From: Diphasiastrum complanatum | Taxonomy: Eukaryota; Streptophyta; Lycopodiopsida; Lycopodiales; Lycopodiaceae | Length of the DNA: 64,000 nt | Direction: 5' to 3' | Assembly (NCBI GenBank): GCA_029204225.1 | Contig: CM055109.1 | Coordinates: forward strand, 30,345,422-30,409,421 | In this document: piece by piece, positions 45,931-57,440 of the stretch | Numbering within the stretch: the stretch's first letter is position 1 | Layout: each line of letters opens with the position of its first letter | Made by a program: the position numbers and the translations under genes | The notes under the pieces: model-generated | The model's database searches: none | Told to the model about the DNA's origin: nothing | What the model saw: only the letters and a program-made list of their open reading frames with translations

Positions 45931-46527
45931 TGTCAATAATTGTTGGAAGTATTTCTACTTCTCTATAGTGGCTAGGTCTAAAGTAGAGGTTCGTGCGTAG
46001 TATAGTGGTAGACCGGTCGTCCACCTTCTAAGATCTACAAGCTTTCAACTACAAATACTAATATAAATGAAAAGGTAGCACCAAGGCTTCCTGGTGCTCA
46101 GAAACAACTAAACTAAGGTTTGGCTAAGGCGGTACCCAACTAGCCACTATTTGGAAAATAAATTAACTTGCTAAGGCTTACCCAACTAGCAAGGTTCAAC
46201 ACTAAACTAGGCTTGCTATGGCTTCCCAACTAGCAAACCGTAAAACTAATACTAACTCCCAAAGGAAAATAAAATATAAATTGCGGCTAACTAAGCTATA
46301 AGCAAATAGAAACATGCCACAATTAAAACCGATGAAAAGGAGGCAAGAGGAGGCCCGAACACCTTTCCTCAAGCTATGCACCTTCCCAAAGGGAACACAA
46401 TGAAATCACAAGACAATTTGTCATAATCACAAAGTGTTATTTTACAAGAGAAATGCCTCTTTTTTTATAGCAAGAAGGGTCTTTCATAAGCTTCTACTAA
46501 CTTATGGGATTAGTTTCTAAAACTTGC
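45931..46527. other. Unassigned, short degenerate repeats
   Basis: No gene is seen. At 46085-46250 there are repeated GGCTTMCCCAACTAGCAA and AACTAAACTAAGG blocks. A GTAGTATAGTGGTAGACC stretch near 45998 slightly resembles a tRNA D-arm/A box but lacks a matching B box. Confidence 0.35.
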
Positions 46528-46641
46528 CATTCTAAGGCTTCAACCAACGGGGTTGGCTGAGTTGGTTAGCTTGACATCCAAAGTTTCTTTGGTCTCAGGT
46601 TCGAGCCTCCCCTCGAAAACCAAGAAGCATTCTAAGGCTTC
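46528..46641 (+). mobile_element. Short tRNA-derived SINE with 14-bp target-site duplications
   Basis: An 86-bp body (46542-46627) lies between perfect duplications CATTCTAAGGCTTC at 46528-46541 and 46628-46641. The body has an RNA polymerase III A box TGGCTGAGTTGG (46554-46565) and B box GGTTCGAGCC (46598-46607), 32 bases apart, as in tRNA-derived SINE heads. No cloverleaf with a proper acceptor stem can be drawn, so it is not a tRNA gene. It has almost no tail (AACCAAGAAG), so it is either 3' truncated or a very short SINE type. Confidence 0.75.
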
Positions 46642-47169
46642 TAAACTTCTAAACTTCTAACTTAGAAAGCCTAAGACTCTAAACTTAGTACTCAAGATAA
46701 CTTAGAATCTTTTATTTTCTAAGCTTAAGTTTCTAAGTTGCAGTTCTCTAAGTTAAGTTTTCTAACTTAGAAGTTTAGAATTTAATTAAGTTTCTATCCA
46801 TGGACTTATAACACACATGCCATGGTAGGAGTTTATTAACAAGTACTCACATGTGGACTTACAATACACATGCCACAATGTTTAATTTTACTTTGTTCCT
46901 AACAGTAATAGGTTCATAGCCTTTACAGTTTGTGATTAGCTTTGTGAAGCACGCGGTTACGTTTGCTATTATTTTGTGCTCACCTGCATTATTGGCTTGA
47001 CCATATACATTGCAAGTGAGCATGAGTGCAATATTGAAGGAGTAGGGATTATTCCCTTGAAGCTTGCATCTTCTATCACTCAAATCCTTACAAATAAACA
47101 TTGTTTTCGTTCGACAAACATTGCATTTGGAAAACAAATCAACAAAAATAGAAAAAAAAAATACCAACT
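46642..47169. other. Low-complexity CTAACTTAGAA region and unassigned DNA
   Basis: 46640-46795 is built of CTAAACTTCTAA, CTAACTTAGAA and CTAAGTT blocks in both orientations, able to fold on itself. The rest is AT-rich with no gene recognised. Confidence 0.4.
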
Positions 47170-47810
47170 TAATCTATTATTCTATAAACCAGTGCTACAT
47201 TTCAATATACTCTGAATATCCATATAAAGTCTAGATCAAAAACTTTCTGAAATTGCTGAATCTGGAGAAATCCATTCCTCACTCGAAAAATTTGGTAGAG
47301 GATATGGCTCTAATCTATCCACTAAACTATTTTTATCAAGAATATAGGTGTGATCATAAAAAAAACGTCTAACTCTAAAAGGGATATTGGAGATTGACCT
47401 CTATATTGTAAAATATCGATATCAGAATGTATGACATCAATTATTCCTGCAATCAATTGAATTGGTTGCCATTCAACAAAATTTGATGGATACAAATATG
47501 CAAAACCAACAAAAATATCGTGCAAAAAATTTGATATAAAGAAAATGCTAATACTAAAGAAATTTAATCTAAATATGCACATACTAATCGTATACTTACA
47601 ATTGCATTTTCTTCTATCATTTGGATTCCAATCTTCAATGTTTAGCTCTTTGTGAAAATAAGCATGTTGAACTAGAACTTCCGTGATAGATTGACCGATA
47701 GTTGATACTTTGAAATCCATTATCCTACCTTTCCAAGAGCTATATATGTTCTTCGATCTTTTTCTTTTCCAGAAAGCGCTTTTGAGGATGGATGCATCAA
47801 GATCCATTGA
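47170..47810 (-). pseudogene. Unrecognised coding remnant, possibly spliced
   Basis: Family not recognised. From ATG 47807 the minus strand reads MDLDASILKSAFWKRKRSKN, YSSWKGRIMDFKVSTIGQSI, NIEDWNPNDRRKCN. A good donor GTAAGT follows near 47600 and TTGATTGCAG is a possible acceptor near 47449; joining them creates a stop, so the splice is uncertain. Beyond, IDVIHSDIDILQYRGQS is open and, after a one-base shift, RVRRFFYDHTYILDKNSLVD, EPYPLPNFSSEEWISPDS runs to a TGA near 47212. It is protein-like throughout but broken. No retroelement motif is present. Confidence 0.4.
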
Positions 47811-48479
47811 TATTTACGATATGTTCTTGGTATCCATTGATCTTCTACATTTTTTTTCATCACAAATATTGATTGCGAGAATGAGAGGTAAACCTATGAA
47901 TGAAAATCCAAAATGTCTATGGAAGCTAAGAAGAGAGAGAACAAAGAGAATGAGAGGTATACCTAAGAATGACAAGAAGTTCTTAAACTACAAGGATTAG
48001 TTAACTACAATTTATGACTATTTACGTCAAATCAATTTCGAGTGTACAAAGAAGGAGCAAAAGAGTATTCGGGCAGTAACTGTGGTCCAATCACAATTGT
48101 TTGTTCTGCTCGGCAAACTATTTGAAAATCACAAAAATTTGGCTGGGAAAGGCAAAAACAATTTCCATCTGTCAACCATTGTTACAGTTCGTCACAGATG
48201 GACATGATTGATTGAGACACATAAGCGTTGAAAGCGTGCAAAATCAAAAAAACCATCTTGACAGAGGGCCTATTTTGAGTTCTAAAAACCCCTAATGCTA
48301 CAAGTTTGCATGTTGAAAAGTGCAACTTGAACTATAATTTTTCTACATGTGTAACTTTCTAGATTACAAATGTACAAATGTTCATGCATGTGCCAATACA
48401 AGTTATAGTCTACTTTGCATGTCACATTTGGAAAACTAAACTTTATGCATGTGAAGTGGCTCGAGTTTCTACTAGGCCA

Positions 48480-49700
48480 AATTTGGCTTTTTCACATTCT
48501 ACAACTACAACAAGCTGAAGCAAATTCGCATAGATCATAGAGGTGAGTACATTTCCAACGAATTCAAAGCTTATTGTATTGATCTAGGTATTATGCACAC
48601 GAAGACTGCATCTTACACACCTCAGCACAATGGAATAGATGAACGAAAAAATCGTACACTAATGGAAGCTGCAAGGTGTATGATGGCTCATGCGAAAGCA
48701 CCAAAACAGTTGTGGGCAGAAGCAGTGGCTACATCAAATTATCTTCAGAATCGTATTCTGAAATCTTGAGAACCAAATAAAATTCCTCATGAGATATGGT
48801 GGAAGTCAAAGCCAAATCTTGCACATGTTCGAACATTTGGATGCACAATATATATGCACATACTAGATAAGCTGAGAAAGAAACTTGATGAAAAGATAGA
48901 ACAAGGTTTTTTGGTAGGATTCGAGTTACATTTGTCATACTATCGTGTTTATGTACCTGAAACTGGCAAGACAAAAGTTGTTCGAGATGTTAAATTTGAT
49001 GAGACGAAATACATAGCAGACAGTGATCTAGTCGGCTATGAAATTTTCAAAAATTATTATGAGCTACCAATGACAACAGAAAAAAAACAAGCAAAATATG
49101 AAAGAGAGTTACCAGATCCAGAGGGACATCAAGATCGAATACCTGATAGACTCGAATCGCCAGTTCGAATTTCAGCAGAAAAGCTCAACTCAGAATTGAA
49201 CTCGAAACCTACAGAATCGAACTGTGAGAATATCAGACAGACAACAAAAACCACCAGAAAGCTACGGTCATGATGTTTTTAATACAACCATCAAATTTTC
49301 TGGATTTTTTTACGAACCTCAAATATTCAAGGAAGCTATAAATGGACCAAACAAAGATCGTTGGATTCAGACAATGGAGGATGAAATGTCATCCATGTAC
49401 AAGAACAATGTATGGACACTCACACCTATACCTGATGGCAGAAAACCAATCAAGTGCAAGTGGATCTATAAGATCAAAACAGGTCCTGATGGAGAAAACG
49501 TCAGATGCAAGGCAAGGTTGGTTGCTAAAGGATTTTCACAGAAGTATGGGATCGGCTACATTGATACTTTCTCACCGGTAGTCAAACATACATCAATTCG
49601 TTTGTTATTCGTGTATGCAGTGGCTCATGATTTGAAAATCCATATTGTGGATGTACTTTTTGCACAATCAGAGGTTTTGTTTGAAAGTTCTGTGGTCTGG
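48480..49700 (+). pseudogene. Copia integrase-RT fragment (element 6)
   Basis: Integrase core end: IRIDHRGEYISNEFKAYC (second Asp), TPQHNGIDERKNRTLMEAAR (Glu), KQLWAEAVATSNYLQNR, a TGA, then integrase C-terminal part FVGTI-type FGCTIYMHILDKLRKKL and GFLVGFELHLSYYRVY, VVRDVKFDETKYIADSD. RT from 49290: EAINGPNKDRWIQTMEDEM, NNVWTLTPIPDGRKPIKCKW, RLVAKGFSQKYGIGYIDTFS, VAHDLKIHIVDV. It stops just where the next residues should be KTAFL; unrelated sequence and then the minisatellite follow. One frameshift lies near 49270. Confidence 0.8.
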
Positions 49701-49732
49701 CGTGGATTTGGTCCTATTGAGATGGTGAGGAA

Positions 49733-50310
49733 TTCCTTCGGTCGAGTTCGGACTTAAAACCTCCCGTCGAGATGTGATCGCTTCCTTCGGTCGAGATTTG
49801 TTAGAAACCCTTCAGTCGAGATTTGATAGAAACTCGCTGGTCGCGATATGAAAAGAAACACTTCGGTCGAGATCTGACACGACGCTTCGGTCGAGATTTC
49901 AGCGGAAATGCTTCGGTTGAGATTTGAGACAGAGCTCTGGTTGAGATTTGAGTCAGGGCTTCGGTTGAGATTTGAGACAGGGCTCCGGTTGAGACTTGAG
50001 TCAGGGCTTCGGTTGAGATTGGAGTCAGGGCTCCGGTTGAGATTTCAGAAAGGGCTCCGGTTGAGATTTGAGACAGGGCTTCGGTTGAGATTTCATGAGG
50101 GGGCTTCGGTTGAGATTTTGCAAGAGGCTCCGGTTGAGATTTCACAAGGGGGCTCCGGTTGAGGTTTCACAAGGGGCTCCGGTTGAGATTTCACAAGGGG
50201 GCCCTGGTTGAGATTTCACAAGGGGCTTTGGTTGAGATTTTGCAAGGGGGCAACGGTTGAGATTTCGCAAGGGGCTCCGGTTGAGATTTCGTATGGAGGC
50301 CTCAGTCAAG
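49733..50310. repeat. 24-bp minisatellite, about 22-23 units
   Basis: Consensus GGCTCCGGTTGAGATTTSRSAAGG, 24-25 bp per unit. The left units (49733-49910) are longer and more diverged, with GGTCGAG; the rest carry GGTTGAG. Because 24 is a multiple of three, both strands hold open repetitive frames of eight residues (plus RLRFETGL, minus ISTEALTQ). These are more likely a by-product than genes. It abuts a truncated copia RT on the left. Confidence 0.9.
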
Positions 50311-51275
50311 AATGGAAGAGTGAGGGGATGGTAGGAGCATGAGCATATGTGTTGGCAGGGCAGGATTTGTTCTAGTTGTTCTGATTTGTTTGAGGTGAAT
50401 GTGCAGTGGGGTTGGCTCTGTTAGGAGAAGGGAGTAATCTGATAGAGGACGTCTATAGAAGCATGAGAGTTCTGTGTTAAAATTGTTGCAAGAGCGTCCG
50501 GACTTGGCATTGAATGAAATCCAACTCTGTTAGTGTGTTTGCTAACAATGAGATAGCCAATGGATTTGCGAGTGTATCAGCCTGTGGATTTGGGCAATGA
50601 TGTAGCCATTGATGTGGCTCTGTCCAGTTTGTAAAAACTCAGATGTGTGAAAATATTGGGAGTTTGTAAGCAGGTATCTGAACAGTTGCAGTTCTTATGG
50701 ATTTAGAATGCATTGGAGTTCAAGTGGCAACGCTGTCAAATGTTGCCAGATTCCACACTTTTTAGAATCTGTTTACTGTTCAGCTTCTTACTTCTTGCGT
50801 ATAGAACTGTTTTTGCTTTTCACCAGGCACATTTAGGCATTTTCTTGAATGTTAGCTTCTTAGTCAAGGCCCAAAATAGGCAGAAAGAGATTGGTATCAA
50901 TGTAGTATTAATGTCCTGCCTGTCAGAGGACAACTCAGATCTGTTTCTCTTGAACTGTGTCACATGGAATCAATCCATCATGTAATCAAAATGTTCAACC
51001 AAATGATCAGCATGCAGTCCAGGTGAACAACCATGAAATCTACTTCTACTTTGCTACAAAATGAACTGAAATCAGATCCTAAGCACTACAATACTTGCAT
51101 AAATTAACAAAACAAGAACAAGAACTAATCTACAGCATTTTAGAGGTCCAAGAATCAAGAAACCAACCAATCTTTTGATTCTTGGACATCCCAAGAATAT
51201 CAAGAACTAGAATGTCAAGAATATTCAGGATCTCACCACATTTCTAGATATAATCATCATAAATTTAGAATCTAT
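50311..51275. other. Unassigned; contains a perfect 13-bp hairpin
   Basis: No gene is seen. At 51146-51158 and 51175-51187 GTCCAAGAATCAA and TTGATTCTTGGAC form a perfect stem with a 16-base loop. The right part should be the internal region of the element whose primer-binding site is at 51276-51287, but no coding is recognised. Confidence 0.4.
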
Positions 51276-51287
51276 GCTCTGATACCA
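51276..51287 (-). other. Initiator-tRNA primer-binding site
   Basis: On the minus strand TGGTATCAGAGC, exact, 5 bases from the LTR-like border TGTTATGTGCC at 51293. Confidence 0.75.
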
Positions 51288-51292
51288 AGAAA

Positions 51293-51757
51293 TGTTATGT
51301 GCCAAATCCCAAACTAATAGCAATTACAATAGAAGTAAAGCTAATAGCAAGATAGCATATCCATAAAAAGCTGGAAACAATGAGATCTCAATTTAATTAC
51401 ATTAGCAATGAAATAAAGAGTACATTCAATGGAAATTGAGCATTGATTCATGTGGATAGGGCACATGAGACCTAGCAATGGAATCCCTATGGCTCACATT
51501 CACAAGGAAGCTAGAAGCTCTCACTTGCAAATGAGCCAAAAGATTCACAAATTGATGTCTCTTGCCTAGTTATAGACAATGCTCTCACTTAACTAAACTT
51601 AACTATCTTGAGGGATAGTTAGCCCTTGTTAAGTATTATTCAAACTACATTTGGCCCTTGTTGGCCTATTATCCTTATCAATTACTTTGAAGGGCCTAAA
51701 GAGAGAACCGCCTTGTTATTAAGGCTAATAGTTCCTTTTGGACCTACAAAACTTACA
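51293..51757 (-). repeat. Putative isolated LTR
   Basis: From TGTTATGTGCC (51293) to AACTTACA (about 51757), so on the minus strand TGTAAGTTTTG...GCACATAACA, about 465 bp, placed correctly for the primer-binding site at 51276-51287. The partner LTR and internal genes were not found. The outer border is a guess based on the TG/CA rule. Confidence 0.45.
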
Positions 51758-52685
51758 ATGGATATTATATTGCCTTGAAAAGCACTGATGTACTAAAAGT
51801 ACATGACAATGTTGAATATGGAGTTGTGGACACAGATGAGGATATAAGTTTTGATACTAGATCCAAAAAAAATCTAAATTTTGTATTACAATGATCTGTA
51901 CAAATTTGAAAAAATTGTACTACTTGGGCCCTTTCTAATTTTTGTGTACTGTAACTTTTAGCAAAATTGTTGAATACTTCAGTTTTACATATTTTGAAAT
52001 TCTGTTAAATTTTGTAAAAAAATTTGGTGCATTATTATGTACTTTTAGTATTAGGTATGATACTGTAGGACATTCCTTTTCAAAATGTGCCAAACAATGC
52101 CAATATTTAACGTGATTCCTCAGAGAGATAAAATTTGACCAGACTGGGTGCGTTGGCTGAAAAAACTATGATTAGGCTGTAAATCACTATTGTAATCACC
52201 ATTGGCATCTTGCCCTTTGATCTATAGCAGCGATAGCACTAAGCGCATCAGCAGCAAGGTTAACTACTACTTATGACAATCGATCTTGCATTCTAAAGTA
52301 TGCTAAAACAACATTCTTTTGCCATCACATGAAGGTTGGCACCACTGCTTTCTCTGTTAAATTACTCCTTCAAATTCTTACTCATCGACAATTTGACCAA
52401 CAGTTGCAATTTACCAAACTAAACCCTTTTTTACATGCACCCTTTTGTCGCAGAACAACTTGAGAACACTACTATGTTTCTCAATGCACGACCTCCTATG
52501 CGGTTCTTTTACATTTTAAAATGTTCAAATCAGGTTTCAAAGTCTCCAAGGATTTAAATGGTTTTTTAAGTGTACATGTAGAGCAAAGTTTTGGGTGTCA
52601 CTTATTAGATACTTTTAACCCCACCCCTTCTTCTTTTTTTATATGGAATAGATTTGGGATGCTCAGCTACATGGCAAATTTTCAT
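51758..52685. other. Upstream region of the DUF1635 gene
   Basis: AT-rich, no gene. Possible promoter elements near the right end are a TATATGG at 52640-52646 and an inverted CCAAT (ATTGG) at 52684-52688. The elements are common and their use is unproven. Confidence 0.35.
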
Positions 52686-52705
52686 TGGTCAACGTCAGAC
52701 TTTTT

Positions 52706-52708
52706 CAC

Positions 52709-52765
<57 letters not shown>

Positions 52766-52856
52766 GTCGTTGTTTTTAAGATACGTACATATGTGATAGA
52801 GAGAGCCGCGAGAGAGAGAGAGAGAGAGAGACACAGACACACACACACACACACAG
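52706..52856 (+). repeat. CACGTG site followed by GA and CA microsatellites in the 5' leader
   Basis: CACGTG (G-box core) at 52706-52711, a GA run to 52764, a second GA run at 52810-52830 and a CA run at 52831-52856, ending 130 bp before the ATG. GA-rich leaders are common in plant regulatory genes and bind BBR/BPC factors. A regulatory role here is inference. Confidence 0.8.
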
Positions 52857-52985
52857 AGGAAAGCTGGGTTGAGAGCAACAAAGGCAGCAATTTGAGTGTA
52901 TGGACGAAGCAGAAGCAGCCTAGAGCGGCTTTTCTTTTGCGTTTACCTCACCAACCTAACACAAGCCTTCTTCATTTTGAACAAG

Positions 52986-55900
52986 ATGGAGGCAAGCATG
53001 TCGTCCATGTCAGTGGAGGGAAGCATCACTTCAACACCAATTGGCTGCTTCCATCATGGCGAAGTAAGTCTCTTTGCTTATGGATCTAACATCGCCCTTT
53101 TTTTCTATGTTGTCAGTATGCAATGTACTGTGTATCGCTGTAGTTCATCTTTCTAGCCTGGCTTTTATGAGAAAGAGGTAAATTTGATGCAAGACAATGG
53201 ACATGGTTTATAGATTTTACTCTCAGTACTAGTGATGGCTCCAGTTATAAGCAGTAGCTGGGTTTGTTTGGCTCCTCTAAAGGTATCAGATTGATGCTAA
53301 TTAGCCGCATTCTCTTATTTTCTGTGTGCTTAAACTGAATTTGCACACTGTACTCCATTTGCGATGCTCATCTCATGTATGGCATTTGTTTATGGCAAAT
53401 AAAAGATTTTTATTTTGCGATGCAGCTACAGAAGCTTTTCTTACGAATGATCTGCTCATGTGTTTGGTTTTCAATACTTCAATGACTGAGGGATCTATTC
53501 CAATAATTAGGATTTACTCATGTTGTGAATTCATTTTCGTTTACTGCACACTCATGAAGGTTATTATTTAAAAAACTATTGTGGAAAATGAATCACTTTT
53601 GTTCAAGCCCAGGAAACTGATTTCAGTAATGGCCACTATATCAAGTGGCTACTCGTCTGATGGTGTCACGTATCATTTTTGAACAACACTGTATGGCTCT
53701 ATGTGAGTTTTACATTAGCAGCGTCACTTTTGTCTGTAGAACCTGATTGAGAGTTTCGCAGAGCCATATGAAAAACCTATACTAAATGGTTGATTTGACG
53801 AAGCCTTCGCTCTCTGTAATTCATTACCATCATAGTCATGAATGACCTCAAAGTACCCATCTCTTGTTGAGAAATATTGCTGCTTCAGCTGAAATTTAAT
53901 TTGAAACCTGTGTTGTTCCTCTTGGGAGCTGAGGATAGTGTGTAGATCACTGTATACCCTTCTCCATTTTTTCTTCATAGGTGGTTGACAGCCTTCCCCA
54001 TGGTTTCTTATTACGGCAACTTGGAGAACTTTCTGGAGAGGTCCAGGGCCCGTCTAAGGCCTTTCTGTATGTTGCATGGTGCTGATCGACTAATACTGGT
54101 CTCGGCTGATTAGGTTCATGGGCTTCCCTTCAATGAAATCAGGTCTACAGACTTTACAGTCTCTCCGTATGACAATTTAGGGAGCTTTCCAAACAGAAAG
54201 TCCACCGAATTGGACGAACCTTCGAGATGGGAGGTTGATTCAAAGAAATCCCTGATATTTTACTGGTTGAGGCTGCTGCAAAAGACAATGAGACACGAAG
54301 GACCTGGTCTTAAAGTGCTTGCAATGCCTCATGGCATGCATCAAGGGCGTTGTAATCAAAGATTACAGTCTGCAATGTGGCGCTTTGGCTCAAATCATAT
54401 GGAGTCTGGACATTTCATGTCTCACTTTAGTGTAGTTGTGAAGATAGATATTGCATTGAAAAGTATCTACTCAAGTTTATTTTTGCTCTTTTCATAAAAT
54501 TGCTTTCTGGTTTCTTCAGCACATACTCTCAATTTTCTCAAGGCAAACTCATAAAGTCAGATCACGTTAGATACTTGATATCATGTTAGTTTGGCATTGA
54601 ATTTCTTGTGCTCTTTTCTAATGACGTTGGTCATAGTTTTTTTGCACAAAGTCGTTTCCTTATGTCTAATCAGGGACTCGTCTTGCTTAAAGATGTAAGC
54701 AGTTTTTTTGAGATTTTTGATACATGTTACTGCAGATCTTAACCTTTTCTCTTGCAATTCTAATATTTGCTAGTGCTTCGCTCCTCCTGAAGTCTATTTT
54801 ATTCAGAAATTTGTTTTTCCAAGCTGGAAGTGCCTTTCCTTTCTCTGCACTTATGTCGTTTTTAACAAAATAATTTTGACCTCTTTCTTCCACTCTTTTG
54901 GATGCAGAACCTTGAAGAATTGAAGCATTTATTAGTATGTGCTTCAATGGAGTTAGAATCTGTTCGTGCTGCAGGGGAAGCCCAGAGTCTTGCTCATGAG
55001 GCCAAGGTTAGACATTTGGAGGAGCTACTGAAAGCAGCATGTAGAGAGAGAGATGAGGCAAGGCAGCAGTGCTTTCAGTTGCAAGAATCACTTTCACAAA
55101 CAGGTGGCCTTGAGTTGAACTGTATCAATATTCCATCAAGACTGTCTTGCGTGCAGGCAGAGAATCCTGTGCCTCTAACTGAAGAAAACGATGGTCGGCA
55201 GAATTTCCACCAGGATCAACACTGTACACCTTTGGAGGATCAGTTCCAAGTGCATTTAAAACAGCATCACGAGAACAATCAATATATGTTGGTGGGCCAG
55301 TCCAGCGCACTACAGCTACAGATTCAGCAGCAACAAAATGACTGCATGCTGATGGGGCAAACTGCTGGTGTTGCCTTAAACAGAGAGCTACACTATCAAG
55401 ATGAGAAGCATTCTCAAGATGATGCCATGTCTTTGCCTGCAAGTATTCAGTCGAATGCTTTGGGATTGGGAGTACATATACTGCAGCCATGGCAAATTCA
55501 ATGTTCAGTGGACGATCTGGGAAATGGAGCCCGAGAGCCATCACTGTCGGTGGATTCTAGTGTTTCAGTTGGCCAGGGGAGTTCATACTTTCAATTGCCT
55601 GTTAATGCTACTGGTTTGGTACAAACATATGGGAGCAGCTTAGTTCAGTCAGATTATTCAGAGCCAGCCCAATCACGAGTTTCAGGTGTAACTGCTGTGT
55701 CCTGCTTTGCAGCAACAGAGATGTGCTCCACAGCCATGGCTGGTGAATTATCACATTTTCCATATTCAGCTAATGGCCTTCCCAGCGGATCTAGTGTGTT
55801 GACTTGCATAGAGGCTTCCAACAAGAATTTCTCACAGCAGCCTGTACACTTACCTGAACCCCCTGAGGCCAACCTACATGTAATGCTAAATTCTCTTCCT

Positions 55901-56305
55901 GAAAAAGGAAAGCTTTTACAGGCTGTAATGCAGGCTGGACCTTTACTACAAACACTTCTCTTGGCTGGTCCACTGCCTCAATGGCGACATCCTCCTCCAG
56001 CCATTAATTCACTTGAGATTCCAAAGGTGTCTATGCCGGCAACCCCAATGGTGGTATCCTTTAAAGACCAGATTTCGGCCACAGCACCTGCTGTAAATAC
56101 GCATGACATGCACATGTCCACAGGGACCATACCTATCTCAAATCAAAGTTGGGGGAGCCAAATTTCCTCTCCACTTTCGTCAGTCTTAGGAACTTCGACC
56201 AACATATCCGTGCAAAGTAGAATGCTTCGCACATCTGTGGTAAATTCTCAACCAGGAGAAGACTTAAAGCATGGATCAGCACAAAAGTATGCTAAGATAC
56301 ACTAG
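52986..56305 (+). CDS. DUF1635 family protein (two exons)
   Basis: Exon 1 is 52986-53063 (ATG; MEASMSSMSVEG..., ending HHGE), donor GAA|GTAAGT. The intron is 53064-54907 with acceptor TGCAG|AAC, phase 0. Exon 2 is 54908-56305. The product is 491 residues. Residues about 27-85 are the family's coiled coil (NLEELKHLLVCASMELESVR, LEELLKAACRERDEARQQC). A long Gln/Ser-rich middle follows, then near residues 350-390 the second family signature (LPEKGKLLQAVMQAGPLLQT, LLLAGPLPQWRHPPP). DUF1635 is plant-specific with no established biochemical role; the coiled coil suggests protein-protein contact. It is longer than the few-hundred-residue angiosperm members I know, through the middle region. No stops or frame breaks. 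The intron position between start and coiled coil is inferred from splice sites. Confidence 0.85.
53064..54907 (+). other. Intron of the DUF1635 gene
   Basis: 1844 nt, GTAAGT...TTTTGGATGCAG. Open stretches inside (53724-53978 minus, 54210-54497 plus) have no recognised motif. A second possible acceptor (TTCTTCATAG, 53981) could serve an alternative leader exon, but there is no evidence for it. Confidence 0.75.
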
Positions 56306-57329
56306 CAAAGAGGAAAATCAGCAAATCAAAATTTGATAAAACCTGATGGGCACCATTTAAGTTAAGAGCTGAATCTATATCTAATATACTTGAATTCATA
56401 AACCTCTATTTCCCATGTTCCTTTCTGAGGAACATCAGATGCCTCTATTTTTGTTGGTTTGTGTAGAGCATTATTTTCTCTTGTAGCCCTGATACTTCAC
56501 TTGAGCTTTTGTATGCCTCACACTGGTCTTGTATCTAGAGCTTGATGTGACGAGATGGCTTTATATATATGGGATGATGTCAAGAGATCCAAGTGCTCTA
56601 TGGTTACCAAAGCGGTTTAGCACTAGTAAATAGGCTATGCTCTTACAGCAAGACATTTCGACCTTTTTTATCAGCTTACCTATTTCATTTCTCATTTGCT
56701 ATCAGGGCTGTTCTTTAAATGGAATGAAGCAATGCATTTAGAGTTTCAAACATTGTTCTGTTCTCTCATATTGGGAAGAAATTGAGCTTGGAATCTTTTA
56801 GTTCTGGAGAAAAGGGTTAGTAAACCAGTTAAGGAAATGGAGGAATTAATTGGGAGAAAGTTTACTTGGGTTGTGGCAGGCAGGTTGTCTGAGGATTAAA
56901 CATTGTGGTAAGAGCAGTGGTTGCATGAGGTTTAATGTCTATTGATAATGGGAGCATGGGGTAAAAAGTGGCTTTCCAAGAGCATTGTTATAGAACTAAA
57001 AGTTTATGTGATGATTCAAGAGCATCAACCAAAGAGCTACTTTTCAAGAGCATTGTAGAAGACCTAGAAGTATATGTCGAAGAGGATGTGCCAGATTCCA
57101 ACAGTTCATTCAACTATTAAATCATAAAAAATGCTCCTTAGCTTTTGTATGATATTGCACATGCATTATTGGCGAGTGCATCCAAACTACCTATGTGGTG
57201 CCCTTACAATTTAACATTTACTAAAAGTTAGACAAGTCTCCCTAAATATTCATAACATATTCCTTAATGCAAGCTGTAGTGGAAATTCATATGTGAAAGA
57301 ATGTTAAGCAGGAAAATAAATGTTGTTCA
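56306..57329. other. 3' flank of the DUF1635 gene, no gene seen
   Basis: AT-rich. The first few hundred bases are probably 3' UTR (a TTGTGTAGAG/TTGTATGCC-rich region to about 56560). Clear AATAAA is not seen near the stop. Nothing else is recognised. Confidence 0.35.
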
Positions 57330-57440
57330 TTGTAGTACATATGAGTAGCAACTAGCTGATATTTTCGCTAAGCCACTCACGAGAGAAAATTTTGATAGAT
57401 TTAGACCAAACTTTTCTATACATAAAGTTTGTTAACTTTA
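57330..57440 (+). pseudogene. Copia RNase H C-terminal tail
   Basis: The translation reads QLADIFAKPLTRENFDRFRP, the usual end of copia RNase H (ADIFTKPL). It is a short remnant without flanking pol or LTR. Confidence 0.65.

Noticed and set aside
45990-46050. Possible tRNA gene or second SINE (GTAGTATAGTGGTAG)
   Set aside because: No B box at the right distance and no cloverleaf.
46542-46627. Functional tRNA gene
   Set aside because: It has A and B boxes but no acceptor or anticodon stems, and it is flanked by target duplications, so it is a SINE.
49801-50162. Repetitive proteins on both strands of the minisatellite
   Set aside because: The 24-bp unit makes all frames periodic; there is no promoter, no conserved start and no domain.
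52521-52985. Upstream ATGs extending the DUF1635 protein
   Set aside because: They run through the GA/CA microsatellites or extend the frame with non-conserved residues; ATG 52986 gives a plausible start just after the repeats.
53724-53978. 84-codon minus-strand frame inside the DUF1635 intron as a nested gene
   Set aside because: No motif and no start context; chance open frame.
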